64,000 bases of DNA, taken from assembly GCA_031292625.1 (NCBI GenBank), contig JARLGU010000053.1, positions 268,190 through 332,189 on the forward strand, in the 5' to 3' direction. The translations under genes and the position numbers were made by a program. The number at the start of each line of letters is the position of its first letter. The first letter of the stretch is position 1. Below the pieces are notes generated by a model that saw nothing but the letters and a program-made list of their open reading frames with translations, was not told the origin of the DNA and did not search any database. The stretch comes from Capsulimonadaceae bacterium (GTDB lineage: Bacteria > Armatimonadota > Armatimonadia > Armatimonadales > Capsulimonadaceae). Of this stretch, positions 49,958 to 59,746 are shown one piece after another.

Positions 49958-51682
49958 ATGAAGACAGGGACGATTGGCGAAATATTCGTTGAGAGCGGGC
50001 TGATCACCGACGAGCAGCTCGAAGTGGCTCTCGACAACCAGCGCCAGCTTAAAACAAAAGAGCTTCTCGGCGACCTGCTCGTATCCATGGGGCTGATCAC
50101 GGAACGCGACCGCGTCCGCTGCCTCGGTGAATACTGGAGCGTTCCGTATGTGGAACTCACCGATTATCAGATCGACCCGGACGTCACAAAGACCGTAACG
50201 CAAGAGCTTGCCCGCCGCTACAAGGTTGTTCCCATCAGCTGCCACGGAACTAAGCTTACGCTGGCGATGAAGAACCCGCTTGACGTATTCGCGATCGACG
50301 AGATCCGCTTGATTACCGGGAAAGAAGTCGATCCGGTTATCTCGACGGAAGAAGACATACTTAACGCGATCGCGCATAACTACAAAACGGAAAGCAACGT
50401 CAGCGATACGGTTACGGAGGTGATGAAGGATCTGGAAGAGGCCCAGATCATGATCACCCACGACGAAGACGACGAGGCGATCTCGATCGAGCAGCTCAAG
50501 GAGCTTTCGGACGACGCCCCCGTGATCCGTCTGGCGAACCTGATTATTAGCCGCGCAATTGCCGACAAAGCGAGCGATATTCACATCCAGCCGGCCAAGG
50601 ATTCGCTGAAGGTCCGCTACCGGGTCGACGGAATCCTCTACGACGGAATGACGCTTCCGAAGCGCGCGCAAGCCCCTATCTTGTCTCGCTTTAAGATCAT
50701 GGCCGACATGGATATCGCGGAGAAAAGGGCGCCGCAGGACGGACGCATTTCGGCGACGGTTGAGGGGAAGCCGTATGACTTCCGCGTCTCCACGCTGCCT
50801 GGCGTGTTCGGCGAGAAGATCGTCATGCGCGTCCTCGACAAGTCGAGCATCTCGGTCGGTCTGAGCAAGCTCGGATTGCTTCCCTACACCATGGAGATGT
50901 TCGAGAGCATGATCTCGCGCACCTATGGCATTATCCTGGTGACCGGGCCAACAGGTTCCGGAAAGTCGACGACGCTGTACTCGGTTCTCTCAAAGCTCAA
51001 CAGCGGCGAAAAGAACATCCTGACCATCGAGGACCCGGTCGAATACGAATTGGCCGGCATCACCCAGTCCCAGGTAAACAATCGCGCGAATATGACGTTC
51101 GCCAACGCCCTGCGCGCCATGCTCCGGCAAGATCCTAACATCATCATGGTCGGCGAAATCAGAGACAGCGAAACCGCCCTGATCGCGATCGAGGCGGCTC
51201 TTACCGGACACCTGGTGCTCTCGACCTTGCATACGAACGACGCCCCGGGATCGGTATCGCGCCTCCTGGATATGGGCGTCGAGTCGTTCCTGATCGCATC
51301 GTCGATCGCCGGCGTGCTCGCGCAAAGACTGCTGCGCACCGTTTGCGTCAAGTGCAAGGAGCCGTACAAGCCGCCGCCCGACGCGATCAAGCGCCTCGGG
51401 ATAAGCAGCGAAATCCTCGACCGGTCCGACGTCACCTTCTTCCGCGGCCGCGGCTGCGACTATTGCAAGGGGTCCGGCTACAAAGGACGGACCGGCGTCT
51501 ACGAGTTGATGCCGGTTACCGATAAGGTGCGCGAACTGATCCTGGCTCGCGCCTCCTCGTATGCGATCCGCGAGGCCGCAATCGAGGCCGGCATGCACAC
51601 CTTGAAGGATGACGCGATGGAGAAGATTCTGCTGGGCATTACCACCCTCGAAGAATCCTTGCGCGTAATTTACTCGGGCTAA
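49958..51682 (+). CDS. pilB: Type IV pilus extension ATPase PilB
   Basis: PilB powers pilus assembly. The 574-residue protein has a GspE N-terminal domain (IGEIFVESGLITDEQLEVAL), N1D-like linker, then the secretion ATPase core: Walker A LVTGPTGSGKSTTLYSVLSK, Asp box ILTIEDPVEYELAGITQSQV, Walker B IIMVGEIRDSETALIAIEAA, His box STLHTNDAPGSVSRL, and the four-Cys zinc motif CVKCKEPYKPP ... GCDYCKGSGYKGRTG. The ATG at 49958 is preferred over the upstream TTG. The hemerythrin gene and pilT follow on the same strand. Confidence 0.95.
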   Translation: MKTGTIGEIFVESGLITDEQLEVALDNQRQLKTKELLGDLLVSMGLITERDRVRCLGEYWSVPYVELTDYQIDPDVTKTVTQELARRYKVVPISCHGTKLTLAMKNPLDVFAIDEIRLITGKEVDPVISTEEDILNAIAHNYKTESNVSDTVTEVMKDLEEAQIMITHDEDDEAISIEQLKELSDDAPVIRLANLIISRAIADKASDIHIQPAKDSLKVRYRVDGILYDGMTLPKRAQAPILSRFKIMADMDIAEKRAPQDGRISATVEGKPYDFRVSTLPGVFGEKIVMRVLDKSSISVGLSKLGLLPYTMEMFESMISRTYGIILVTGPTGSGKSTTLYSVLSKLNSGEKNILTIEDPVEYELAGITQSQVNNRANMTFANALRAMLRQDPNIIMVGEIRDSETALIAIEAALTGHLVLSTLHTNDAPGSVSRLLDMGVESFLIASSIAGVLAQRLLRTVCVKCKEPYKPPPDAIKRLGISSEILDRSDVTFFRGRGCDYCKGSGYKGRTGVYELMPVTDKVRELILARASSYAIREAAIEAGMHTLKDDAMEKILLGITTLEESLRVIYSG

Positions 51683-51749
51683 TGCGGGCAGCCGCGCCAA
51701 ATATGCGAGCGGAGTCCCGGATCGTCCGGATTGCAGGTATAAAAACGCC

Positions 51750-52163
51750 ATGCCATTATTGACTTGGACGGACGAACTGAGCGTCGGCGTCGCGGTGATC
51801 GACAGTGATCACCGGAACGTGGTTGACAAGCTTAACGATCTTTTCGATGGCGCTCAAACAGCTCAGAGCAAAGAGAAGATCGACAAACTTCTCAATGAGC
51901 TGATCGCCTTGACGGCCGCGCACTTTGTACGGGAAGAGCAGCTGTTCGCGCAAACTGAATATCCGGATGTTCGGACGCATAGGGCGCAACACGCCTATCT
52001 GTGCAAGCAGGCCCTGACCATCCAACAGGAATTCCGAAGCGGCGTGATCGAGTCTCTTTCTCCGGAAGCGCTCGACGTGCTCAAAAACAAGCTTGTAAAC
52101 CACATGAAGGGCTTCGATAAGAAATGCGGGCAGTACTTGTGCGCTCGGGATCTTGAGGCGTGA
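51750..52163 (+). CDS. Bacteriohemerythrin
   Basis: The 137-residue protein is a hemerythrin-like O2/iron-binding domain: IDSDHRNVVDKLNDLFDG (first His), LIALTAAHFVREEQLFAQ (HFxxEE), TEYPDVRTHRAQHAYLC (HxxxH) and VNHMKGFDKKCGQYL (HxxxxD). The motif spacing keeps all diiron ligands. It sits between pilB and pilT on the same strand, with about 70 and 100 bases either side, so it is probably part of the pilus operon. It may sense oxygen or nitric oxide for twitching, or buffer oxygen locally; both are inferences. Confidence 0.93.
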   Translation: MPLLTWTDELSVGVAVIDSDHRNVVDKLNDLFDGAQTAQSKEKIDKLLNELIALTAAHFVREEQLFAQTEYPDVRTHRAQHAYLCKQALTIQQEFRSGVIESLSPEALDVLKNKLVNHMKGFDKKCGQYLCARDLEA

Positions 52164-52263
52164 CGAGTTGACGGAGTTAGCGTGACGGAGAGATAGTCCG
52201 CGCCCGGCTGTATTGCAGGCGGAACTGTAGCCGCCGACGTCATAAGGATAAGGTTGTACCACT

Positions 52264-53781
52264 ATGGCGGACGATGATCTGCTTCCCATCGGTTCTGGAG
52301 ACCAGAAAGACAGCGCCGATTTTCTCTCCGCTGCGCCTAGCGCGGATGATTACCGCGTGGATATAGTCGATGCGACGCAGCGATCCGCTGGTCAGCGACC
52401 GGGTCCTGTCGCGGCGAGCGCCGCGCACAACCCGGTGGAAGCGGCGCGTGCACGTGTCGACGACGACGATTCCCTCATCCCTTCCGGATTCCCTGGAAGC
52501 TCCCTTTCCGCTCTCGCCGATGCGACGGCGCGCGAGCACTCCTTGACCGAGTCGCTTGCCGCGCCTGTTGATGACTACAAGGCCCCCGATGCGCTGGAGA
52601 ACGCCGACTTGCTCAACCCAAGCGCGAATGGGGCGGCCCCCCGGCAGACAGAGCATGGCACATCCACGCTGAATGTCCAGGACTATACCGTGCCGCATCA
52701 GGACCAAGCGCCGTCGGTTGCCGGAATGCACATCGATGAGCTTCTGCGCAAATGCCAATATCTCGGCGGCTCCGACCTTCACGTGACCGCCGGACTGCCT
52801 CCCATGGTGCGCAAGGACGGCAAGGTCGTGCCGCTGCCGTTCCGGCCGCTTACCGACGTGGATACGCAGCGTCTCGTGTACGATATTTTGACTACCGACC
52901 AGATCAGGAAGTTTGAGCTTACGCGCGAGCTGGATTTCTCCTATGGCGTGCGTGGTCTGGGCCGGTACCGGTTCAATGTCTATCGCCAGCGCGGCTCTGT
53001 CGGGGCTGCAATGCGCGTCATTCCGCAATCGGTGCCGAGTTTTGAGGAACTGCGTTTGCCGCCGATTATGCGTGATCTGGCGAGGCGGAATTCGGGTCTC
53101 GTGCTCGTTACGGGGCCGACCGGATCAGGCAAATCAACGACGATAGCGTCGATCATCGACATGATCAACTCCGAGCGCGCCTGCCACATTATGACGATCG
53201 AGGACCCGATCGAGTACCTGCACCGTCACAGGGCGGCCATGGTAAACCAGCGCGAGCTTGGAACCGATACGGACAGCTTCGGGAATGCCTTGCGCGCCGT
53301 TCTTCGCGAGGACCCGGACGTTATCCTGATCGGTGAAATGCGCGACCTCGAGACGATTGCGGCGGCGATTACGCTGGCCGAAACCGGACACCTTGTCTTT
53401 GCCACATTGCACACCCGGTCCGCCGCATCGACGGTCGACCGCATCGTCGATGTTTTCCCCGCGCACCAGCAGCAGCAGGTGCGCATGCAGCTCTCCGGTT
53501 CGCTCGAAGCGATCGTCTCGCAGCAACTGCTCCCGCGCCTGGGCGGCGGCCGGGTTGCCGCGATCGAGATCATGATCGCGACGAGCGCAATCCGCAACCT
53601 GATCCGCGAAGGGAAGTCGCACCAGGTCCTGAGCGTCATCGAGACCAGCCAGCAGGTCGGCATGCAGGCGATGGACCGCGTTCTGGCGGACATGCACCGC
53701 CAGAATATCATCTCCTACGACGAGGCCGTTACCCACGCGAACGACCGGGAGAACTTCCAGCACCTGCTGAAAGGGTACTGA
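52264..53781 (+). CDS. pilT: Type IV pilus retraction ATPase PilT with N-terminal extension
   Basis: PilT depolymerises pili, driving twitching. The C-terminal 350 residues are a normal PilT: IDELLRKCQYLGGSDLHVTA, Walker A LVTGPTGSGKSTTIASIID, Asp box IMTIEDPIEYLH, Walker B DVILIGEMRDLETIAAAI, His box FATLHTRSAASTVDRIVDVF and the C-terminal AIRNLIREGKSHQVLSVIET. The first about 150 residues are an acidic, low-complexity extension not seen in typical PilT (usual length near 350-370). It follows the hemerythrin gene, and converges on the GH20 gene ten bases away. pilC, expected nearby, is absent from the window. Confidence 0.94.
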   Translation: MADDDLLPIGSGDQKDSADFLSAAPSADDYRVDIVDATQRSAGQRPGPVAASAAHNPVEAARARVDDDDSLIPSGFPGSSLSALADATAREHSLTESLAAPVDDYKAPDALENADLLNPSANGAAPRQTEHGTSTLNVQDYTVPHQDQAPSVAGMHIDELLRKCQYLGGSDLHVTAGLPPMVRKDGKVVPLPFRPLTDVDTQRLVYDILTTDQIRKFELTRELDFSYGVRGLGRYRFNVYRQRGSVGAAMRVIPQSVPSFEELRLPPIMRDLARRNSGLVLVTGPTGSGKSTTIASIIDMINSERACHIMTIEDPIEYLHRHRAAMVNQRELGTDTDSFGNALRAVLREDPDVILIGEMRDLETIAAAITLAETGHLVFATLHTRSAASTVDRIVDVFPAHQQQQVRMQLSGSLEAIVSQQLLPRLGGGRVAAIEIMIATSAIRNLIREGKSHQVLSVIETSQQVGMQAMDRVLADMHRQNIISYDEAVTHANDRENFQHLLKGY

Positions 53782-53790
53782 GGGCGCTCC

Positions 53791-55677
53791 TTACGCCTTG
53801 TATGCATCCCGGAGACTGCGGAGATTCGCGAGGCTGTTCGACAGCCCGCCTTCGCGTGACCGGGCGCGCCAGATCGCGGGGTACCGATCAAGGATCGGCT
53901 CGTACTCCGCGCACAGCGCTTTCCGCGTATCGGCCGGGAGCTCAGCGGTCGAACAATTCGCGACCAACCGCGCACGGGCGGCTTTGACGGCAAGCCGCAT
54001 CAGGTCGGCGACGAGCCGGTATTCTTCCACAACAAGCCCTGCGTCGTCGCCGCGCAAGCGCGCTAGATTGAGCGACTGTCCAAGTTCGTCGATACGCGGT
54101 TCGATGATATCAAGGGCGGGAACGTTCGCATGCGAGAGCTTTCCGTCCTTAATTGGCAGGCCGGGCCTCGTGAGGACCCGTGGATAGAACTCGTCGTTGG
54201 AACCTTCGATGTGCGCTTCGCGGCAGAGAGCGCCGAGTTCTGTAACGAATCGCCCCATCACTCCGGCGTCGTCCAGGAAAACGTGCGTATCGAGCGCCGT
54301 TGCGAGATCGATATCCCGGTTGGCGGACACCGCCCAGCTTACGGCGGCTCCATAAGCGAGACCGTAATAAGAAACCGGCAGCGGTTCGACATGACCGCCG
54401 TCGCCCCAGTTCGTGTTCAGGAAGCCGATCGCGCCATGACGCAACCCATTTTCGGCGGCGTTTAGTAGATTCGGGCGTGCATTATAGGTGCGGCCGGCCA
54501 ACGTATTCCAAGACGACGTTCCGGGACAGACGTAGTACGGAACGCCGCTAGACGCAAATTTCTCCCCCGTCTCGTCGAAATCGCGGTTGGCCTCGTAACC
54601 CCAATCGAGCGCAATGACGCCATCCGGCAATTCGGCGATCAGTTCAGGACGATGCAGGATGATATCGCCCCAGAATTGGATCGTTCGTCCGCGCTCGGCG
54701 GCCAGCTTGTGGATTTTCGCGAGGAACTCCAGATAGACCCGCTCGGTCCCCTTCCGTTCGCACTCGGCCCGGCTGCGTCCTTTGCCGAGTTCCCACGTCT
54801 CGTCGCAGCCGACATTGATTTGCGTGCTGGCAAAGTTGGGAAGCAGCTCGTCGTACAGTCCGGCAATCAATTCGGCTGAACCGGGATCCGTCGGGCAAAG
54901 TACTGAGCCGACCGGGCTGTGACCGCCCCAGGGCGGCGTATATCCCTCCGGACACTCCGCAAGCGGCTTGTAAACATCGTGTTTGAGCCAGCGCTCGTAA
55001 TGTCCAAAGGAGTTCTGGTTGGGAACGAGTTCCACGAAGCGGTCCGCGCAGTAGGCATCGAGTTCGAGGATCTCCTGGGCGGTCATCGGAGACGCCTTCT
55101 CCCAAACGACCCGGTGGCGAGAGTAGGCGAAGGTGTGCTCGGTGTAGAGTTGAAGCTGGTTGATCTTCATCTGCGCGAGTAGGTCGACAAGCCGGAACAG
55201 CGTATCCATCGTGAGAACCCGGTCGCGGCTAATATCCCACATGACGCCTCGCTGCGCGAAGTCTGGCCGGTCCTCGATGCGGACGCAAGGCAGCGCGTTC
55301 CCGCGTGCCTGCCGGACAAGTTGCCGAAGCGTCTGCAAACCGTAAAACGCGCCGGGGGCATCGCCTGCCAGGATGCGCACGCCGGATCCGGCGACGATCA
55401 GCCGATAGCTTTGCGCGGCCGTGATCGCGTTTGCGTCTATGCGAACACGAACCGCGAAGCGACCGTCGCCGCCCCCGCGTCCAGCTGCAATCGGCCAGTT
55501 CTTGCCTGCTTCGACGGCAGACGCGCGCGCCGCCGCGCTCAGACGCGGCCGATCGACGGCAGACGCGCCCTCGATCAGTACGTCGCCCTCGCAAATCGTC
55601 CAAGCGCCTTCATGGCGCTCGACGAGGGACGGGATGGGGAGTAGTACGAACTCACTGGGCATGGTCGATGTATCCAT
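53791..55677 (-). CDS. GH20 beta-N-acetylhexosaminidase-like protein
   Basis: The 628-residue protein has the GH20 layout: an N-terminal GH20b-like alpha/beta domain (GAFYGLQTLRQLVRQARG), then the TIM barrel starting RGVMWDISRDRVLTMDTLFR. ELVPNQNSFGHYERWLKHDV and the catalytic Asp-Glu pair INVGCDETWELGKG are in place. A helical C-terminal domain completes it. It lacks a signal peptide. It is the last gene of the LacI-regulated unit, so it would release N-acetylglucosamine or -galactosamine from oligosaccharides taken up by the cell. The start is uncertain: ATG 55677 or 55662. Confidence 0.88.
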   Translation of the reverse strand: MDTSTMPSEFVLLPIPSLVERHEGAWTICEGDVLIEGASAVDRPRLSAAARASAVEAGKNWPIAAGRGGGDGRFAVRVRIDANAITAAQSYRLIVAGSGVRILAGDAPGAFYGLQTLRQLVRQARGNALPCVRIEDRPDFAQRGVMWDISRDRVLTMDTLFRLVDLLAQMKINQLQLYTEHTFAYSRHRVVWEKASPMTAQEILELDAYCADRFVELVPNQNSFGHYERWLKHDVYKPLAECPEGYTPPWGGHSPVGSVLCPTDPGSAELIAGLYDELLPNFASTQINVGCDETWELGKGRSRAECERKGTERVYLEFLAKIHKLAAERGRTIQFWGDIILHRPELIAELPDGVIALDWGYEANRDFDETGEKFASSGVPYYVCPGTSSWNTLAGRTYNARPNLLNAAENGLRHGAIGFLNTNWGDGGHVEPLPVSYYGLAYGAAVSWAVSANRDIDLATALDTHVFLDDAGVMGRFVTELGALCREAHIEGSNDEFYPRVLTRPGLPIKDGKLSHANVPALDIIEPRIDELGQSLNLARLRGDDAGLVVEEYRLVADLMRLAVKAARARLVANCSTAELPADTRKALCAEYEPILDRYPAIWRARSREGGLSNSLANLRSLRDAYKA

Positions 55678-55872
55678 TCTTTATGCGTTGCGGCAAGCCT
55701 GAAGCTGGCGTAGCCTTTTGAGCCCTGTCATCATGGACAAGGTCCAGAGCTCGCCCTTGAGCCGCGCGGAGAGATTTCGACGCAGGCTCCTGCCCCATAC
55801 GAAATCCCTCCGCTTTTGCCGGGTCGAGATGACGGTCCTCCGGCGCTTTACGTCTCGCGAGGCTAACAGCCT

Positions 55873-56874
55873 CTAGCCTTTCGCCTTGATCTGGCGGATC
55901 TCCTCCAGCGCGGCCTTGACGGCGTCGCCGCTCGCTTCAGGCGTGACGCGCGTGATCGGGCGCTTCGAGATTGCGGCATCGATGAAATCGTCGATCTCGC
56001 GCTGATAAGCGAGGGTTGGGTCGCATTCCAGCGTGACCGGCTCTTTGTCCGCCTGGTAGAGCATCAACTTGCCTCCGACGGCGGAATCGAGATCGATCGT
56101 CGCGTTCTCCAAAATGACATGGAACGCAAAGCGGAAGGGCGGCTGGTTCTTGTCCCATATCGAGTGAATGTGCACGCCGGGACCGTCCTTGTACGTCCAT
56201 GATGCATCCACAAGCACGGGCAAGCCGTCGATAATTCGTCCCGTTGCGTTGATCTGATCCGGCTTGCCGAACCACCACAGGACGGCGTCGATGTCGTGAA
56301 TGTGCATATCGAGCACGGTTCCGCCGCTGGCCTCGCCGTCGCGGAACCAACTGCCTGCTCCTCGGGGCGTCGCCGAAGTCCTAACCAATTTGGCATAGAG
56401 CGGACGGCCGTATTCGCCGCTCGCGATGATCTGGGCGGTGCGCTCGTATTCGCCCCAATAGCGCAGGCAGTGACCGATCAGCAGATTGCGGCCGCTCTTG
56501 TGGTGGGCGTCAATGACCTGGGCAATTTGCTCTTCGTAGCGCACCATCGGCTTCTCGCAAAGGACGTGCTTCCCGGCTCGCAGCGCCGCGATCGTGACCT
56601 CCGCATGGAGCGGGGTCGGGAGGCAAATGTCGACGATCTCGATTTCGGGGTTCGCCAGGAGATCCGTGTATTTTTCGTACGGCATAATGCCGCTCAGATC
56701 GACGAGCGGCGTTTTGGACGGATCGATATTCAGGCTAATCGCCGACCAGTCGCCAATTCGTTTTCGCTCGTCGATATCGCAGATTGCCGCAATGCGCGCG
56801 GCTGGGTTGTTCTTGTAGCAGTTGAAGTGCACGCGGCCGATGCCGCCGATGCCAATGATTCCTACGTTAACCAT
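55873..56874 (-). CDS. Gfo/Idh/MocA family oxidoreductase
   Basis: The 333-residue protein has a Rossmann fold VNVGIIGIGGIGRVHFNCYK, the EKP motif region HVLCEKPMVRYEEQIAQVID and a GHCLRYWGEYERT active-site segment, with HIHDIDAVLWWFGKPDQI in the C-terminal domain. These enzymes oxidise or reduce sugars, inositols or amino sugars using NAD(P). AAGGAG precedes the ATG at 56874; the frame runs 17 codons further. It lies between two TIM-barrel isomerases and a GH20 enzyme, supporting a role in breakdown of an amino sugar or sugar alcohol. Confidence 0.92.
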   Translation of the reverse strand: MVNVGIIGIGGIGRVHFNCYKNNPAARIAAICDIDERKRIGDWSAISLNIDPSKTPLVDLSGIMPYEKYTDLLANPEIEIVDICLPTPLHAEVTIAALRAGKHVLCEKPMVRYEEQIAQVIDAHHKSGRNLLIGHCLRYWGEYERTAQIIASGEYGRPLYAKLVRTSATPRGAGSWFRDGEASGGTVLDMHIHDIDAVLWWFGKPDQINATGRIIDGLPVLVDASWTYKDGPGVHIHSIWDKNQPPFRFAFHVILENATIDLDSAVGGKLMLYQADKEPVTLECDPTLAYQREIDDFIDAAISKRPITRVTPEASGDAVKAALEEIRQIKAKG

Positions 56875-56950
56875 GAGAGGCTCCTTCGATAGTGATCGTG
56901 GAGTTGGCGAAGACCTGCCAGGCACGGTGCGATGGCAGGCTTGGGTTCTC

Positions 56951-57778
56951 CTAATACTTGGCGGTGATCGACTCGATCAGCGCTTTTGCAAGCAGAATGT
57001 CTTTCTGCTGCTGTGCTCCCGAGATCTCACGTTCGATCGTCAAAGGGCCTCGGTAGCCGAGGTCGATCAACTTCGTGAGCCACTGCGTAAAATTGACGTC
57101 GCCCTGGCCGAGCGGCATCTCGCGCCCGAGTTGGCCCTCCGTGGTTGGCCAGACGCCGTCCTTGCAGTGAACGCCATCGATGAACGGCTCCAGAACGTCG
57201 AGTGCGGGGATCGGGTTGTCGTTGCCGTAAAGAATCATGTTCGCGGGGTCGAAGTTGACGCGCAGGTTGGGCAGGGCGACATCGTCGATAAACCGCCGCA
57301 AACCTTCCGCCGTTTCCTGGCCGGTTTCGAGAGCGAATACCAAACCGCGCGCCTGCAGGTCGTCGCAGACAATGCGCATCGCGTCGACGATGCCAGGGTA
57401 CGCCGGGTCAGTGGGATCGTCGGGGACGTAGCCGATATGCGTTTGCAGACGCGGAACGCCCAGGGTTTGGGCGAATGCGGCGGCCTTGCGAACATGGGCG
57501 ATTCGCACCGTGCGAGTCGCTTCCGGCACCAAACCAACCGTGGCGCGGACGGTGGCAATATCGTCATAGCGGTCGCCTGCGAAGCCGCAGACGAGCGACG
57601 TGATTTCGATGCCCGTGTGAGCGAGCGCGGCGCGGAGGCGCGCAATGCCTTCCGGGTTGTCCAGCTTCTCGGGATAGCTGATCTGAACGGTGGGAATGCC
57701 GAGCCTGTTGACGAGTTCGAGCGACGCTTCCGGCGACGGCTCGAGGTTGATGATAACTCCGACTGCTAGTGGTTTCAA
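56951..57778 (-). CDS. Sugar phosphate isomerase/epimerase-like protein
   Basis: The 275-residue xylose-isomerase-like TIM barrel shows VGVIINLEPSPEASLELVNR, LGVPRLQTHIGYVPDD, LVFALETGQETAEGLRRFID and LPNLRVNFDPANMILYGND, with a late LTIEREISGA bearing the last metal ligand. Such proteins isomerise or epimerise keto sugars or inosose derivatives using a divalent metal. A TTG start (57778) with AGAGGAA is preferred. Spacing to neighbours is 70-75 bases, consistent with one transcript. Substrate unknown. Confidence 0.87.
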   Translation of the reverse strand: MKPLAVGVIINLEPSPEASLELVNRLGIPTVQISYPEKLDNPEGIARLRAALAHTGIEITSLVCGFAGDRYDDIATVRATVGLVPEATRTVRIAHVRKAAAFAQTLGVPRLQTHIGYVPDDPTDPAYPGIVDAMRIVCDDLQARGLVFALETGQETAEGLRRFIDDVALPNLRVNFDPANMILYGNDNPIPALDVLEPFIDGVHCKDGVWPTTEGQLGREMPLGQGDVNFTQWLTKLIDLGYRGPLTIEREISGAQQQKDILLAKALIESITAKY

Positions 57779-57849
57779 AATTGTATTCCTCTTCTTTCTG
57801 GGATTGTGAGCGCCGGATGCCAAAGGGGCATCGCCGGACCTTTTCGTTC

Positions 57850-58674
57850 CTACATTCCCAGGATCTTGTCCATGGCTTTCGATAGTTTGTCCAGGTCGTG
57901 CTCGCAGTTGAAATACTCGGCGGTCAACGGGCCGTCGTAACCTGTTGCGCGAAGAGCCGCGATGACGGCGGGATAATTGACGTCGCCTTCAAGCAGGCCG
58001 CAAAAGCCGTCAAGCGTGCCGACGGAGCGCTTGAAGTCCTTGAGGTGCACGCGCTTGATGCGCTGACCGAGGATTGCGACCCATTGTTCGGGGTAACCGG
58101 TCAGGATCACGTTGCCTACGTCGAAGTAGCAACCCGTGAAGGCCGGATCCGCCTTGTCGATAAAGTCGCGCATCTCGAGAGGGGAAAGCAGAAACTTGTT
58201 CCAAACGTTCTCGACGGCAATCGCGACGCCGTACTGTTTCGCAATCGGGATGAGTTCCGCGACCGCGTCCATGGCGTTGGCGAACGCCTCGTCGTACGGC
58301 GTGCCGTCAAAGCCGTCGATGAACTCGGCTCCTACCCCTCCAGGCACGACAAGCAGAGCGTTCGTGCCAAGCCAGCCCGCGATTGCCAGACTCTTCGCAA
58401 TGGCGTCGATGCCCTTGCGCCGCGTTGCGACCGTGCGCGATGTAATCGGATAACGCCAACCAAGACCGCTCGCAAGCGAGGCGATCTCGACGCCGGCCGA
58501 CGCGGCGTGGTCGATTATTCGCTGGCAGCCCTCTTGGTCAAGATCGAGAGGGACGGGGCCGGTCTCGTCAACCGCCAACTCGACCGCATCGAATCCGTGG
58601 CGCTTCGCGAGCGCGAAGACCTCAACGAGGGGGCGGTTTGGGTCGAATGCCCACTGGCTAATGCTCTTTTTCAT
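57850..58674 (-). CDS. Sugar phosphate isomerase/epimerase-like protein (second)
   Basis: A second 274-residue TIM barrel of the same superfamily but only distantly similar to its neighbour: MKKSISQWAFDPNRPLVEVF, HGFDAVELAVDETGPVPLDL, VAIAVENVWNKFLLSPLEMR, GCYFDVGNVILTGYPEQWVA, KRVHLKDFKRSVGTLDGF and LTAEYFNCE, a set typical of hydroxypyruvate isomerase/L-ribulose-5-phosphate 3-epimerase-like proteins. It starts 24 bases after the LacI gene, so it is the first metabolic gene of the unit. Confidence 0.88.
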   Translation of the reverse strand: MKKSISQWAFDPNRPLVEVFALAKRHGFDAVELAVDETGPVPLDLDQEGCQRIIDHAASAGVEIASLASGLGWRYPITSRTVATRRKGIDAIAKSLAIAGWLGTNALLVVPGGVGAEFIDGFDGTPYDEAFANAMDAVAELIPIAKQYGVAIAVENVWNKFLLSPLEMRDFIDKADPAFTGCYFDVGNVILTGYPEQWVAILGQRIKRVHLKDFKRSVGTLDGFCGLLEGDVNYPAVIAALRATGYDGPLTAEYFNCEHDLDKLSKAMDKILGM

Positions 58675-58698
58675 GGCTCACTCCTTATCTCCGACGAA

Positions 58699-59697
58699 TT
58701 ACGCCGATTCGCGCTTCACGAGATGCGCGTCAAGTTCTACCTGTCGCGGTTCGTGGCGTGGATCGTCGATCCGCTGCATGAGAAATTCCCAGGCCATCGC
58801 GACCATCTTCTCGAACGGCTGGGCGATCGTGCTAAGCGGAGGGTTCAGGTCGCGTGCAAACTCAATGTCATCGCAGCCGATTACGGCGATATCGGTTGGC
58901 GCATGCAGGCCAAGCCTTCTGATCGCGCGCAACGCGCCAGTCGCAACTTCATCGTTGCTGCACAATAGTGCATCTGGACGTGGGTTTCGCCGAACGTAAT
59001 CGAACAGAGCCGTGTCCGATGCTGCTATTAGATCGGGAGCGCGCTCGGGTTGGATGAGAATGGGCAGTTGTCCCATCTCGCGGACGCCATCCAGGTAGGC
59101 CGAAAAGCGCGTCTCGCCGGGCTCGAAGACGGTGGAGATCCCGCCCAGATACGCAAGGCGCGATGGTTTTCGTTCCCGCAGGAGTTCCATCGCCTTCCGC
59201 GCGGCAGGCAGCAGGTTGACGCGGACAACGTCGGAGCCGAGCGGGGCCGCGCCGGGCCAGACGCCCATTACGACGCTGTGGCCGTGACCGGCAAGATCGT
59301 CGTCGGTCAACATGCGGGGCGGCTCGACGATGAGGACTCCGTCCATCTGGCCAAGTCCGGGAGGAACGATGATGGTTTCGCCCGTCTCGGGATGCGATGT
59401 CATGCGCGTGACGACCAGATCGTAAACGCTTGGCCGGGCATTTTCTTCGACCAGGCGAGTGATCCGATCACAATAGGCGGTTCCGGTCGGCGGCAGGCAG
59501 AGGGCGAGGAGGTTCGAGCGGCCAGTCACCAGCGCTCGCGCGGCGCGGTTTGCGCGGTATCCAAGCCGTTGCGCCTCGTCAAGGATCCGCTGGCGTGTCT
59601 GCGCTCCGACGCGCCCCTTGCCGCTGAGGGCGTAGGCCACGAGCCGTTCGGAGACTCCCACTGTTGCCGCGATATCACGTAGCGTCGCCGAGTTCAA
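58699..59697 (-). CDS. LacI family transcriptional repressor
   Basis: The 332-residue protein has the LacI helix-turn-helix (TLRDIAATVGVSERLVAYAL, then SGKGRVGAQTRQRILDEAQ with the hinge helix RANRAARAL) and a sugar-binding core (LLALCLPPTGTAYCDRITRL, PPRMLTDDDLAGHGHSVVMG, ALLCSNDEVATGALRAIRRL, DIAVIGCDDIEFARDLNPPL). A consensus-like promoter and a perfect ten-base inverted repeat lie directly upstream, so it represses itself and the genes downstream. The ligand is probably the sugar or amino sugar processed by those genes. Confidence 0.94.
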   Translation of the reverse strand: MNSATLRDIAATVGVSERLVAYALSGKGRVGAQTRQRILDEAQRLGYRANRAARALVTGRSNLLALCLPPTGTAYCDRITRLVEENARPSVYDLVVTRMTSHPETGETIIVPPGLGQMDGVLIVEPPRMLTDDDLAGHGHSVVMGVWPGAAPLGSDVVRVNLLPAARKAMELLRERKPSRLAYLGGISTVFEPGETRFSAYLDGVREMGQLPILIQPERAPDLIAASDTALFDYVRRNPRPDALLCSNDEVATGALRAIRRLGLHAPTDIAVIGCDDIEFARDLNPPLSTIAQPFEKMVAMAWEFLMQRIDDPRHEPRQVELDAHLVKRESA

Positions 59698-59714
59698 AGC
59701 ATCATTCCGATCCC

Positions 59715-59738
59715 TGTTGCTTCATCGCTGAAGCAACA
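59715..59738. promoter_or_regulatory. LacI operator TGTTGCTTCA-TCGC-TGAAGCAACA
   Basis: A perfect inverted repeat with ten-base arms and a four-base centre lies 18 bases before the lacI ATG and about ten bases after the -10. LacI-family operators have this size and symmetry. Confidence 0.72.
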
Positions 59739-59746
59739 ATGAAATC

